In this document: piece after piece, positions 1-7,951 of the stretch
Numbering within the stretch: position 1 is the first letter of the stretch
Layout: every line of letters begins with the position of its first letter
NCBI GenBank assembly: GCA_963741755.1
Contig: CAVUJG010000009.1
Span: 39,704 to 103,703, forward strand
From: Sva-07 sp963741755
GTDB taxonomy: Bacteria > Actinomycetota > Acidimicrobiia > Acidimicrobiales > Ilumatobacteraceae
Reading direction: 5' to 3'
Length of the DNA stretch: 64,000 nucleotides
Made by a program: the position numbers and the translations under genes
Notes under the pieces: generated by a model
The model's input: the letters and a program-made list of their open reading frames with translations, nothing else
What the model was told of the DNA's origin: nothing
Databases searched by the model: none

Positions 1-796
1 TGCGCATCAGTCCGGTGTCGACGTAGATGCAGGTCAGTTGGTGGCCGATCGCCTTGTGCACCAGCGCAGCGGCGACCGACGAGTCGACCCCGCCCGAGAG
101 CCCGCAGATGACCCTGTCGGTGCCGACCCGTTCGCGGATCAGCTCAACCTGCTCGTCGATCACCGACGACATCTCCCAGTCGGCGGCGATCCCCGCACGC
201 TCGTGGAGGAAGCGCGCCATCACCTCCATGCCGTGCGGCGAGTGCACCACTTCGGGATGGAACTGCACGCCGTAGATCCGGCGCTCGTCGTTCTCGAGCA
301 CCGCGACGGGAGCGCCTGGAGTGGTCGCCGTGACCGTGAAGCCCGCGGGCGCCTCCGTGATGCCGTCGAAGTGGCTCATCCACACGTCGTGTTCGACGGG
401 TGCGTCATCGGGCAGGAGCAGCGACGGTCCGGTGCGGGTCATCCGGGCGCGGCCGTACTCGCCCTGCATGCCCCGGCCGACGACACCGCCGAGTTGCTGG
501 CCGATCAGCTGGGCGCCGTAGCAGATGCCGAGCACCGGAACGCCCAGTTCGTAGATCGCCGGATCGAGCGACGGCGCACCGTCGACGTGGACGCTCTTGG
601 GGCCACCGGACAGGATGATCGCCGCCGGCTTGCGTTCGGCGATCTCGTCGGCGGTGATCCGGTGCGGGACGATCTCGGAGTACACCTTCAGCTCACGCAC
701 CCGACGGGCGATCAATTGGGCGTACTGGGCGCCGAAGTCGACGACGAGAACGGTGGGCCGGTCGGTGTGGACGTCGTGATGCTGCGGTTGACTCAA
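1..796 (-). CDS. guaA: GMP synthase (glutamine-hydrolysing), N-terminal part, cut by window edge
   Basis: Converts XMP to GMP with glutamine and ATP in the cytoplasm (purine synthesis). About 265 residues are visible. The class I glutamine amidotransferase domain shows VLVVDFGAQYAQLI near the start, the nucleophile region GICYGAQLIG and the histidine region GVQFHPEV. The ATP-pyrophosphatase domain begins with the P-loop SGGVDSSVAAALVHKA and runs off the left edge. No ATG lies near the conserved start; a TTG at 796 gives MSQPQHHDVHTDRP before the domain and is the best candidate. That start is only 4 bp from the divergent GTG at 801, so one of the two starts may be wrong or both transcripts may be leaderless. 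Confidence 0.95.
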   Translation of the reverse strand, partial: MSQPQHHDVHTDRPTVLVVDFGAQYAQLIARRVRELKVYSEIVPHRITADEIAERKPAAIILSGGPKSVHVDGAPSLDPAIYELGVPVLGICYGAQLIGQQLGGVVGRGMQGEYGRARMTRTGPSLLLPDDAPVEHDVWMSHFDGITEAPAGFTVTATTPGAPVAVLENDERRIYGVQFHPEVVHSPHGMEVMARFLHERAGIAADWEMSSVIDEQVELIRERVGTDRVICGLSGGVDSSVAAALVHKAIGHQLTCIYVDTGLMR

Positions 797-800
797 GGGT

Positions 801-1166
801 GTGAATCGTAGATCAGGCCCGTGGTTCGTCCGCATCCTGTTCGCACTTGCGCTCGTCGTCGGACCGCTGGTCCCTCAGGTTGCGTCGGCATCTACCTCTC
901 CCTCAGAACCCTCGGTTCCGACGACCACCGTGCCGATCGACGACATCGTCATCGATGAGGCCAATCCATTCATTCCGGAATCCCGTGACCTCACCGAGTG
1001 CGTCGGCATGCTGCAGCGGCCGGGCTGCGGGAGCGAGGCCCGCGGCGGATGGCACCAGAATCTCGTGGCGATCGCGATGGTCGGCGGCCTGCTGATCGTG
1101 TTCGGCCGAGTGGCGTGGGCGATCCGACGCAGCCAGAAGAACGCTGCCGTCACCACGCCCGACTGA
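801..1166 (+). CDS. Small secreted/anchored membrane protein, function unknown
   Basis: A 121-residue protein that I do not recognise. It has a typical signal peptide (basic MNRR, hydrophobic VRILFALALVVG, cleavage region VASAS). A Ser/Thr/Pro-rich stretch and two cysteines (LTECVG, RPGCGS) follow, then a single C-terminal membrane span (NLVAIAMVGGLLIVFGRVA) and a short basic cytoplasmic tail. The layout is that of a type I membrane protein with a small extracytoplasmic domain. It starts with GTG right next to the divergent guaA start and lies just upstream of the FHA-cyclase-kinase cluster, so it could belong to that signalling locus; this is position-based only. Confidence 0.7.
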   Translation: MNRRSGPWFVRILFALALVVGPLVPQVASASTSPSEPSVPTTTVPIDDIVIDEANPFIPESRDLTECVGMLQRPGCGSEARGGWHQNLVAIAMVGGLLIVFGRVAWAIRRSQKNAAVTTPD

Positions 1167-1185
1167 CAGGGAGGCTGCCAAACGG

Positions 1186-1312
1186 CTTGTCGACGATTTG
1201 CACACGCCGGTCGCGATGGTTCGAGGCGTGGAAAAGACGATCATCCAGATCACCGAACCGGGACGAGCACCCCTGCAACTGCGACTGCATCGGCCGCTGG
1301 AGATCGGCCGGG
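1186..1312 (+). repeat. Copy A of a 127-bp paralogous leader/5'-end segment
   Basis: An ungapped by-eye alignment with 7825-7951 gives about 87 of 127 matching bases (69%). The shared part includes tgtcgacgat, a start codon at the same place (GTG 1228 here, ATG 7867 there), and caactgcg. Weaker similarity reaches back to the stop of the preceding gene, where both copies have CGACTGA followed about 10 bases later by CTGCCA. It spans the leader and first codons of the FHA gene. Confidence 0.7.
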
Positions 1313-1683
1313 ACTGCAACGGGGTGCTGCTCACCGATGCGTTGTTGTCACGTCGCCACCTGCGTGTGAGTTCAACCGGGGGGCGGGTGATGCTCGAGGA
1401 TCTCGGGAGCACGAACGGCACCCTCATCGACGGTGTGCCCGTGTCGCGTCCGACGCCGCTGCTCCCCGGGCAGTCGGCGACGTTCGGTTCATGCACGATC
1501 GAGGTGATCTCAACGATCAGCGATGCACATACGGGACGACGACGTTCGGCGAACGTCGATCGACATCGTGGCGGCCGCGGCCGGCGAGGACCCGGCGCAG
1601 ATGGTGCAGACCGGGAGCGGCACGCTGACGATCGTGTTCTCCGACATCGAGGGCTCGACCCGGCGGGCAGAACAACTTGGTGA
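1228..1683 (+). CDS. FHA-domain protein, probably the N-terminal part of the adjacent cyclase
   Basis: FHA domains bind phosphothreonine peptides. The hallmarks are visible: GRDCNGVLL, LLSRRHLRV (the SxxH pTHR-binding motif) and LEDLGSTNGTLIDGV, followed by the last strands up to about 1510. The start GTG 1228 is chosen because it aligns with the ATG of the paralogous segment at 7867; ATG 1216 or TTG 1198 would also be in frame. After about residue 95 this frame becomes arginine-rich and overlaps the cyclase in another frame up to a stop at 1683. The natural continuation is in the cyclase frame, so a single base change around 1508-1525 probably splits one FHA-cyclase gene. Confidence 0.8.
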   Translation: MEKTIIQITEPGRAPLQLRLHRPLEIGRDCNGVLLTDALLSRRHLRVSSTGGRVMLEDLGSTNGTLIDGVPVSRPTPLLPGQSATFGSCTIEVISTISDAHTGRRRSANVDRHRGGRGRRGPGADGADRERHADDRVLRHRGLDPAGRTTW

Positions 1684-2170
1684 CGAGGCGTGGATGCGCC
1701 TGCTGAACTTCCACAACCGCTTGGTGCGACGGCAGGTCGAGCGGGCAGGCGGGTACGAGGTGAAGGCTCAGGGTGACGGGTTCATGCTGGCGTTCCCGAG
1801 CGCACGGTCGGCGATCCTGTGCTCGATGGAGATCATGCGGGCACTCGAGGTGCACGGCCGGTCGAGACCGAACGACGCCTTGCGGGTCAGGATCGGGATG
1901 CACACGGGCGAGGCGATCGAGGAGGACGGGGACCTGTTCGGTCGGCCGGTGGTGCTGGCGGCCCGAATCGCCAACCAGGCCAGTGGCGGGGAGATCCTGG
2001 TGTCGTCGTTGGTGCGAGAGATCGTCGAGTCGAGGGGCGATTTGTCGTTCGGCGCGTCGCGCGAGGTCGAACTCAAGGGACTGGTCGGTCGGCATCTCCT
2101 GCACCCCTTGTTGTGGTCGGAACGGATACCCGATGCCCGCGAAAAGCGCGAGGATTCGTCATGGCACTGA
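1508..2170 (+). CDS. Class III adenylate/guanylate cyclase domain protein
   Basis: Makes cAMP or cGMP from the nucleoside triphosphate. The catalytic domain shows the first metal aspartate in VFSDIEGSTRRA, the second in KAQGDGFMLAF, and the VVLAARIANQASGGEILVSS helix typical of bacterial CHD domains. The frame is open from 1508; an ATG at 1523 could serve if the gene is really separate. Its N-terminal residues (DDVRRTSIDIVAAAAG) look like a linker continuing from the FHA domain just upstream. It ends at TGA 2170, overlapping the ATG (2161) of the kinase gene by 10 bp, which suggests translational coupling. Substrate choice cannot be read with confidence. Confidence 0.85.
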   Translation, partial: SQRSAMHIRDDDVRRTSIDIVAAAAGEDPAQMVQTGSGTLTIVFSDIEGSTRRAEQLGDEAWMRLLNFHNRLVRRQVERAGGYEVKAQGDGFMLAFPSARSAILCSMEIMRALEVHGRSRPNDALRVRIGMHTGEAIEEDGDLFGRPVVLAARIANQASGGEILVSSLVREIVESRGDLSFGASREVELKGLVGRHLLHPLLWSERIPDAREKREDSSWH

Positions 2171-5100
2171 CCGACGATCGCGGGTCTGACGTGGTCTCGC
2201 TCGCCGACGGCGCCGAATCGGCCGCCACGTCAACGGCGCAGGTGCGATTCACGGCGCTGCGGGGCGGTGTCGGAGTGCTTCGAAACGGCGAGGCGGTGGC
2301 GATCGGGGGTCCGCAGCAGCAGCGGTTGTTGGCCGCGTTGTTGGCTGCGAAGGGTGCGGCGGTGAGCGCAGATCGCCTGGCCGACACGATCTGGCCGGAC
2401 GGTGCGATGCCGGAGGGGGCGCGACGCACCGTGATGAGCTACGTGTCGCGGCTGCGGGCGGCGATCGGCGGCGACTACGTGGTGACGGGCGCCAACGGTT
2501 ACCAGTTGGTGTTGGGCGACGCGGCATACGACGCCGACGAGTTCGAGAAGCGTCTGGCGACGGCGAGGGCGTCGGCGGGTGCGGCGTCGATCACCGCATA
2601 CGATCACGCGCTCCAACTGTGGTCTGGCCGGGCGTTCGGAGACGACGGATCCGAGTGGTGGTTGTCGCCGGTCGCGACCCGATTGGAGGAACTTCGACTC
2701 GTTGCACACGAGGAGCGTTGTGAGCGCCTCATCGAGACGGGTCGTCATGCCGAAGCGGTCGCCGATCTGCAGGGATTGATCGCCGATCAGCCGCTCCGGG
2801 AGCAGTTCATCGCGTTGGAGATGCGGGCGTTGTATCTCAGCGGGCGGCAGGCCGAAGCGTTGCGGAGCTACCGGAGATTCGCCGACTACCTCGCCGAAGA
2901 GACCGGGCTGGACCCGTCCGAGATGTTGGTGGACCTCGAACAGCGGATCCTGATCGGTGATCCGTCGTTGGCGCCGGCCGACGCCGTTGCAGTGCCCGGG
3001 TACGAACTCGGAGACCTGATCGGCGAAGGAGCGTTCGGCGCCGTCTACCGGGCCGTGCAGCCGAGCCTCGGACGAGAAGTGGCAGTGAAGGCGATTCGGG
3101 CGGAACTGGCCGACGACCCGACGTTCGTTCAGCGGTTCGAGACCGAAGCCCAACTCGTGGCTCGGCTCGAGCACCCCCACGTGGTGCCGCTGTACGACTT
3201 CTGGCGTCAGCCCGGCGCGGCGTTCCTGGTGTTCCGTCTGCTTCGTGGCGGTTCACTCGCCGATCGGATCAGCAGTGGACCGCTCCCGCTCGCCGAGGTG
3301 TCGCGGCTGGTCGAGGAGATCGGTGGCGCGCTGGCCGCCGCGCACGCACTCGGGATCGTGCACCGCGACGTCAAGCCGGGCAACGTCCTGTTCGACGAGA
3401 CGGGCAACAGCTACCTGGCGGACTTCGGCATCGCCGACGGTGGCGGCGAGACCTTTGACGTGGCGCTGCGTTCGGCCGGTTCTCCGTTGTATGCCAGTCC
3501 GGAGCAGGCCCGCGACGGCGTCACGGGACAGGCTTCCGACCAGTACTCGCTCGCGGTGGTCGCGTGGGAGGCGCTCGTCGGGAGGGCCCCGTTCGCCGGA
3601 TCGACGGCGACCGACGTGGTGCGCAACAAACTCACCCAGTCCCTGCCGGCGCTGAGTGCCGCGTCCGACGGCGACGCGACGTTGGACGTGGTCTTGCAGA
3701 AGGCGTCGTCGCCGGTCGCGGCCGACAGGTATCGCGACATCGGCGAGTTCGTTCACGCCTGGTCCACGGCGTGTCTGGGTGCTGACGTCGTTCGGACCAC
3801 CGGGAACCTGCCGAGCGGCGCGGCCGCCGTCCGCGCGGCCGGCACGTTGGCGAGCCTCTCGCTCGGGTCGGTCAATCCGTACAAGGGCCTGCGGGCGTTC
3901 CGCGAGGCCGATGCCGCCGAGTTCTGCGGGCGCGCCGGTCTCGTCGACGCCCTCGTCGAACGAACCGACACCGATCGGTTCGTGCTCGTGGTGGGTCCAT
4001 CGGGTTCGGGCAAGAGTTCTCTGGTGCACGCCGGCGCCGTGCCGGCGTGGCGGACTCGTGGCGCGCTGGTGGTGTCGATGGTGCCCAGCGTCGATCCGTT
4101 CGTCGAACTCGAAGCCGCACTGCGACGCGTCGCCACCGCCGAGGTCGGCGATATCGGCTCCCGTCTGCTCGAACCCGATGGTCTCGGCGACATCGCCGCC
4201 GACATCAGCACCGCGGACAACCCGCTCGTGGTCGTCATCGACCAATTCGAGGAACTCTGGACCCTCGTCACCTCGGACGCCGTCCGTGATCGGTTCGCAG
4301 CCACCATTGCAGCCACACTCTCCGGCGACCGCGACATCCGCATCGTCGCCACCCTGCGCGCCGATCTCTACGACCGGCCCCTGCAGCACCCCGTCTTCGG
4401 ACCGATCGTGCGCGACAGCACGTTCGCGGTCACCCCGATGACCTCCACTGAGCTCCACGACGCGATCGCAGTGCCTGCGGAACGAGCTGGCGTCCGCTTC
4501 GAACCCGGCCTCGTCAGCACCATGGTCGGCGACGTAGTGGCGCGACCCGGCGCACTGCCCCTGTTGCAGTTCGCGCTCACTGAACTGTTCGAGCAACGCG
4601 TCAACGGCGTCGTCACTGCTGACGCCTACCACGCGCTCGGCGGCATCGGCGGCGCAATCGCCCGTCGCGCCGAGCAGCTCTACGACGAGACTCCGGTTCA
4701 GGACCACGGCGACGTTCGTGCGCTGTTCACCCAGCTCGTCACCCCCGGCGACGACAGCGACGACCTGCGACGGCGCGCCACCCGCGACGAACTCGCCGCC
4801 GTCGACACCAGCGTCCTCGACCGATTCCTCGCCCACCGGCTCCTGGTGACCGACGTCCACCCGGTCACCCGCGAACCCGTCATCGAAGTAGCGCACGAAG
4901 CCCTTCTTCGGGAATGGCCGCGCCTCGTCGAGTGGATCGACGAAGACCGCGACACCATCCGCCTGCGACGCTCCCTGCACGCCGCAGCGCACGACTGGGA
5001 CATCCACGGACGCGACGACGCCATGGTCTACCGAGGCAGCCGCCTCGCCGCCGCCCAGGACGCCACGCGCCTCGAGCGCGCTCACGCCCACCGAACACGA

Positions 5101-7771
5101 CTTCCTCCGAGCCAGCCACGACCTCGACGAACGCGAACGCACCGAAACCGCCCAACGTGGCGCCCAGCAGACCCGACAGAACAAGCGGCTTCGACGCCTC
5201 CTCGCCGCCGCCGCCGTCCTCCTCGTGTTCGCGCTCACCGCCGGGGTTCTCGCCTTCAACCAACGAAACCGCGCCGACGACCAGGCCATCGCGGCCCGAA
5301 CCGCGCAGGCCGAAGCCGAACAGGCCAGCGAACTCGCAACCGAGCGCGGAGAAGCTGCGCAGAAGTCGAGCGACGAGGCCATCGCCCAACGCTCCGCCGC
5401 CGAGGCCGCGCGGAACGAAGCCATAGGGCGCGGACTGGCTGCCCAGAGCGTCACCGCGCTCACCGCAGGCCAGAACGACGTCGCCCTGCTGCTCGCGGTC
5501 GAATCGGCACGGTTCGCCAACGAAGCCGACTCCGCCGGCAACGGCACCACCGAAGCCCACGACGCCCTCATTCGAGCCCTCGGCGACGACCCGCTGCTCG
5601 TCGGGTACCTCCACGGCCAAGCCGGCCTGGCGAACCACATGGAGTTCTCGCCCGACGGCCGCAGTTTCGCAACGGTCAGCGACAACGGCGACCTTCGCCT
5701 CTGGGACGCCGAGACCGGCCTGCCCCACCCCACGCCAGCCCGAACCACTCGCGTTCGCTCCGCGCGGCATCGCCATGAGCGACTCGCTCCTTGCAGTTCC
5801 GGATGCATCGGACTGGTCGACCAGGCTGTGGGACGTGAACGCGGAGGCCCCTTGGCCATGGCAACCACCCCGTGTCCTCGACGACTCCTTCGAGTCTGGT
5901 GCGCTCTACGGCGTCTCGAAAGTGGCGCTGAGCCGAGACGGCCTCCTGGCCAGATCGTTCTCGGCCGTCGGACAGGGACAGGGCAGCACCGTCGAGATCT
6001 GGGACACCACCGCCGGTGTGCTCGTCGCCGGACCGACCGCCGTCGACGGGATCGTCGACGCGATGGAGTTCTCGCCCGACGGCACCGAGCTCGCCGTCAA
6101 CGCCCTCAGCGCCGACTGGAGCACGCTCGACCTGCAGACGATCGACACACGCACCGGTACACCGGGCTGGCGGACCGTCGCCCATCCCGGCTCCACGACC
6201 GGGCTCGGCGTGGGCGTCACCCTCCTCGACCGGCCGTTCCTCTCGTGGGTGAGGTACTCGAGTGATGGAACGCAGGTCAGCTCGATCCTGTCGCGCAGTA
6301 CGGTCGGGGCGATCGCCACCTTCGACGCCACGACCGGCGCGCCGGCACCGTCCAACGCGGTCGGACGAGACCGCTCCGTGCTCGCGGTGTCGGATGACCT
6401 CGAGCTTCTCGTCCTCGGTGCGGGCACCGGCGACCCGGGTGGAGCGGGAGGCACCGAGAACCCGACCCAGGTCGTCGAGGCGAGCACCGGCGACGTGGTC
6501 GGCTCGTTCCCGACATCGTTCGCCCCGATCCAGGGCAGACCCGCTGCGCTTCGTCCGGACACGACCGAGTTGGTGATCCAGAACACCGGCGGGGATCTGA
6601 TGGTCCGTGACTGGGTGAGCGTCGGCGCCCAACCGTTCGCAACGGCACCTCCCGCCGAACTCACGAGCACGGCGATCGCACAGTACGGCGTCGACGCAGG
6701 CATCGATCTGACCGAGCCGTTGCGGTTGCTCGGGGTGCAGTACCGCACATCCGATGGAGAGTTCCCCAGCAGGGAGACGCTGCAGTCATGGTCGGCCAGC
6801 CCGGCCGGACAGGTCGCCATCGCCACGGAGTCCACGATCGAGATCTGGGATCCGGACCTCGGCGAGTTCGTGCGCCGACTGGAACTGCCAGCGGACTGCG
6901 GGATCTTCAGCGGACAGAGCATCGCATTCCACGGCGGCGACGACGATGGAACGGTCGTCGCCGGCTGTCGGGGCAGCACGCTGATCGCGTGGGATCTCGG
7001 TTCGCCAGCGCCCAGCCCGGGATGGACGTTGCCCAAGGCGAGCGCGGAGATGGTCAGCGAGGTGCTCCTGAGTCCCGATGGGTCACGGGTCCTCGACAAC
7101 GACGGTGTGGGCCTGCGTTTGACCGACGCCCGTACCGGAGCGGTACTGGCCCGTGTCCCCGAACTCGACGCCGACAACATCGTCCGCTTCGTCTTCTCAC
7201 CCGATGGCAGCGTGATCGCCGTCGTCCGATGGTCGGGGGACATCGATCTGCTCCGATCGAAGGATCTCAGCCCGTCCGGAGAGTCGAGAGCAGCACCGGG
7301 ACCGTCGAGGATCCCGCCCTCCCCGACGGATATCCAGCCCTCGCCATCAGCCCGGACAACGGGTACGTCGCGGCGTGGCACTGGAAGCTCGGCATCGAGA
7401 CCTGGAACGTGGAGTCCGGTGAGTCCCTGGCGGTGATCGACGGCCGTCGCGACTCCCGACCACCCGCTCCGGGCGACCGCGAGTCCACGCTCGACGTCGG
7501 AGGGCTCGCCGGATACGACAGCGTCCGGTTCCCGTCCGTTGCTCTCCACTTCGACGACGACGGAAGCGGGCTGCGTCTGGCGGTGCGACAGGACTTCCTG
7601 AGCGAGGACGGCAGCGCATACGGCCGCCGGCTCGACACCGTGTGGTCACTGGGCGACGACGACCTGATCGCTGCTGCGTGCGGGATCGTCGATCGCGACC
7701 TGACCGCATCGGAATGGGCGCAGTACGTCGGCACCGGCGTCCCGTACCGGGCGACTTGCTCTTCCGACTGA
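2161..7771 (+). CDS. SARP/BTAD - Ser/Thr kinase - nSTAND ATPase - TM - WD40 giant sensor protein (split by 3 frameshifts)
   Basis: ATG 2161 starts an approximately 1870-residue protein. In order it has a winged-helix DNA-binding domain (about 30-115, VMSYVSRLRAAIGGDYVV) and a BTAD helical domain (about 120-270). A Hanks-type kinase follows from about 281: LIGEGAFGAVY, VAVKAI, HRDVKPGNVLFD, DFG, SPEQ. The NTPase core has P-loop VVGPSGSGKSSL (about 610) and Walker B LVVVIDQFEELW, typical of the nSTAND1 family. Next come one membrane span (LLAAAAVLLVFALTAGVLAF) and a long alanine/glutamate-rich helix, then WD40-like repeats (FSPDG, LRLWD, VEIWD). Frame 1 holds up to about 5080, frame 2 to about 5750, frame 3 to about 7285, then frame 2 to the stop at 7771. 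Domain order across the breaks is continuous, so one gene is inferred. If the nSTAND part is cytoplasmic, the propeller would be outside the cell. Confidence 0.8.
5084..5750 (+). CDS. Frame-2 segment of the giant sensor: membrane span, coiled-coil and first WD40 repeats
   Basis: After the first frame change the coding continues as TPTEHDFLRASHDLDERER, a motif usual between STAND ATPases and their membrane anchor. Then come the hydrophobic segment LLVFALTAGVLAFNQ, an Ala/Glu/Gln helix (AEAEQASELATERGEAAQ) and the motif LAAQSVTALTAGQNDVALLLA seen in STAND-WD40 proteins. The first propeller blade is MEFSPDGRSFATVSDNGDL. The only methionine or GTG starts are internal (for example GTG 5225), so independent expression is unlikely to give a complete protein. 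The frame is lost near 5715-5750. Confidence 0.6.
5751..7436 (+). CDS. Frame-3 segment of the giant sensor: WD40-like propeller
   Basis: About 510 residues of beta-propeller: AFAPRGIAMSDSLLAV, DWSTRLWDVN, GSTVEIWDTTAGVLV, MEFSPDGTELAVNA, VEASTGDVVGSF, STIEIWDPDLGEFV, VLLSPDGSRVLDNDG and FVFSPDGSVIAVVR. Coding quality drops after about 7285, and the continuation GTVEDPALPDGYPALAISPDNG is in frame 2, ending DLTASEWAQYVGTGVPYR at 7771. That last motif (LT..EW..Y.....Y..TC) is the usual C-terminus of STAND-WD40 proteins, so the gene is complete at its 3' end despite the frame changes. Confidence 0.65.
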   Translation, partial: AFAPRGIAMSDSLLAVPDASDWSTRLWDVNAEAPWPWQPPRVLDDSFESGALYGVSKVALSRDGLLARSFSAVGQGQGSTVEIWDTTAGVLVAGPTAVDGIVDAMEFSPDGTELAVNALSADWSTLDLQTIDTRTGTPGWRTVAHPGSTTGLGVGVTLLDRPFLSWVRYSSDGTQVSSILSRSTVGAIATFDATTGAPAPSNAVGRDRSVLAVSDDLELLVLGAGTGDPGGAGGTENPTQVVEASTGDVVGSFPTSFAPIQGRPAALRPDTTELVIQNTGGDLMVRDWVSVGAQPFATAPPAELTSTAIAQYGVDAGIDLTEPLRLLGVQYRTSDGEFPSRETLQSWSASPAGQVAIATESTIEIWDPDLGEFVRRLELPADCGIFSGQSIAFHGGDDDGTVVAGCRGSTLIAWDLGSPAPSPGWTLPKASAEMVSEVLLSPDGSRVLDNDGVGLRLTDARTGAVLARVPELDADNIVRFVFSPDGSVIAVVRWSGDIDLLRSKDLSPSGESRAAPGPSRIPPSPTDIQPSPSARTTGTSRRGTGSSASRPGTWSPVSPWR

Positions 7772-7824
7772 GCGGTGGACTGCCAGCCTTGCGGCCCGAG
7801 GTGATGCGGTCCTCTCCACACGGA

Positions 7825-7951
7825 GCTGTCGACGATCTGCAGACACCGGTGACGAACGTTTCCCGCATGGAAACAACACCGAATCACACCACCGAACCAG
7901 GAACCACACCGCCGCAACTGCGGCTGTACGGGCCGTCGGAGGTCGGCCGAC
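7825..7951 (+). repeat. Copy B of the 127-bp paralogous leader/5'-end segment
   Basis: Partner of 1186-1312 (about 69% identity by eye, no gaps). It covers the leader and first 28 codons of the lipoprotein gene. The encoded N-termini still resemble each other: TEPGRAPLQLRLHRPLEIGR in the FHA protein and TEPGTTPPQLRLYGPSEVGR here. The two copies bracket the cyclase and kinase genes as direct repeats. Confidence 0.7.

Noticed and set aside
1819..2160. Upstream extension of the kinase gene's open frame
   Set aside because: It reads as Arg/Gly-rich noise antiparallel in quality to the cyclase frame; ATG 2161, overlapping the cyclase stop, starts the conserved domain.
3253..5868. Very long open frame on the minus strand opposite the kinase gene
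   Set aside because: No family motifs; high-GC codon bias of the true gene keeps the opposite frame open.
5000..7300. Programmed ribosomal frameshifting in the giant gene
   Set aside because: No slippery heptamer or adjacent pseudoknot was noticed, and frameshifts also occur in unrelated genes including secY.
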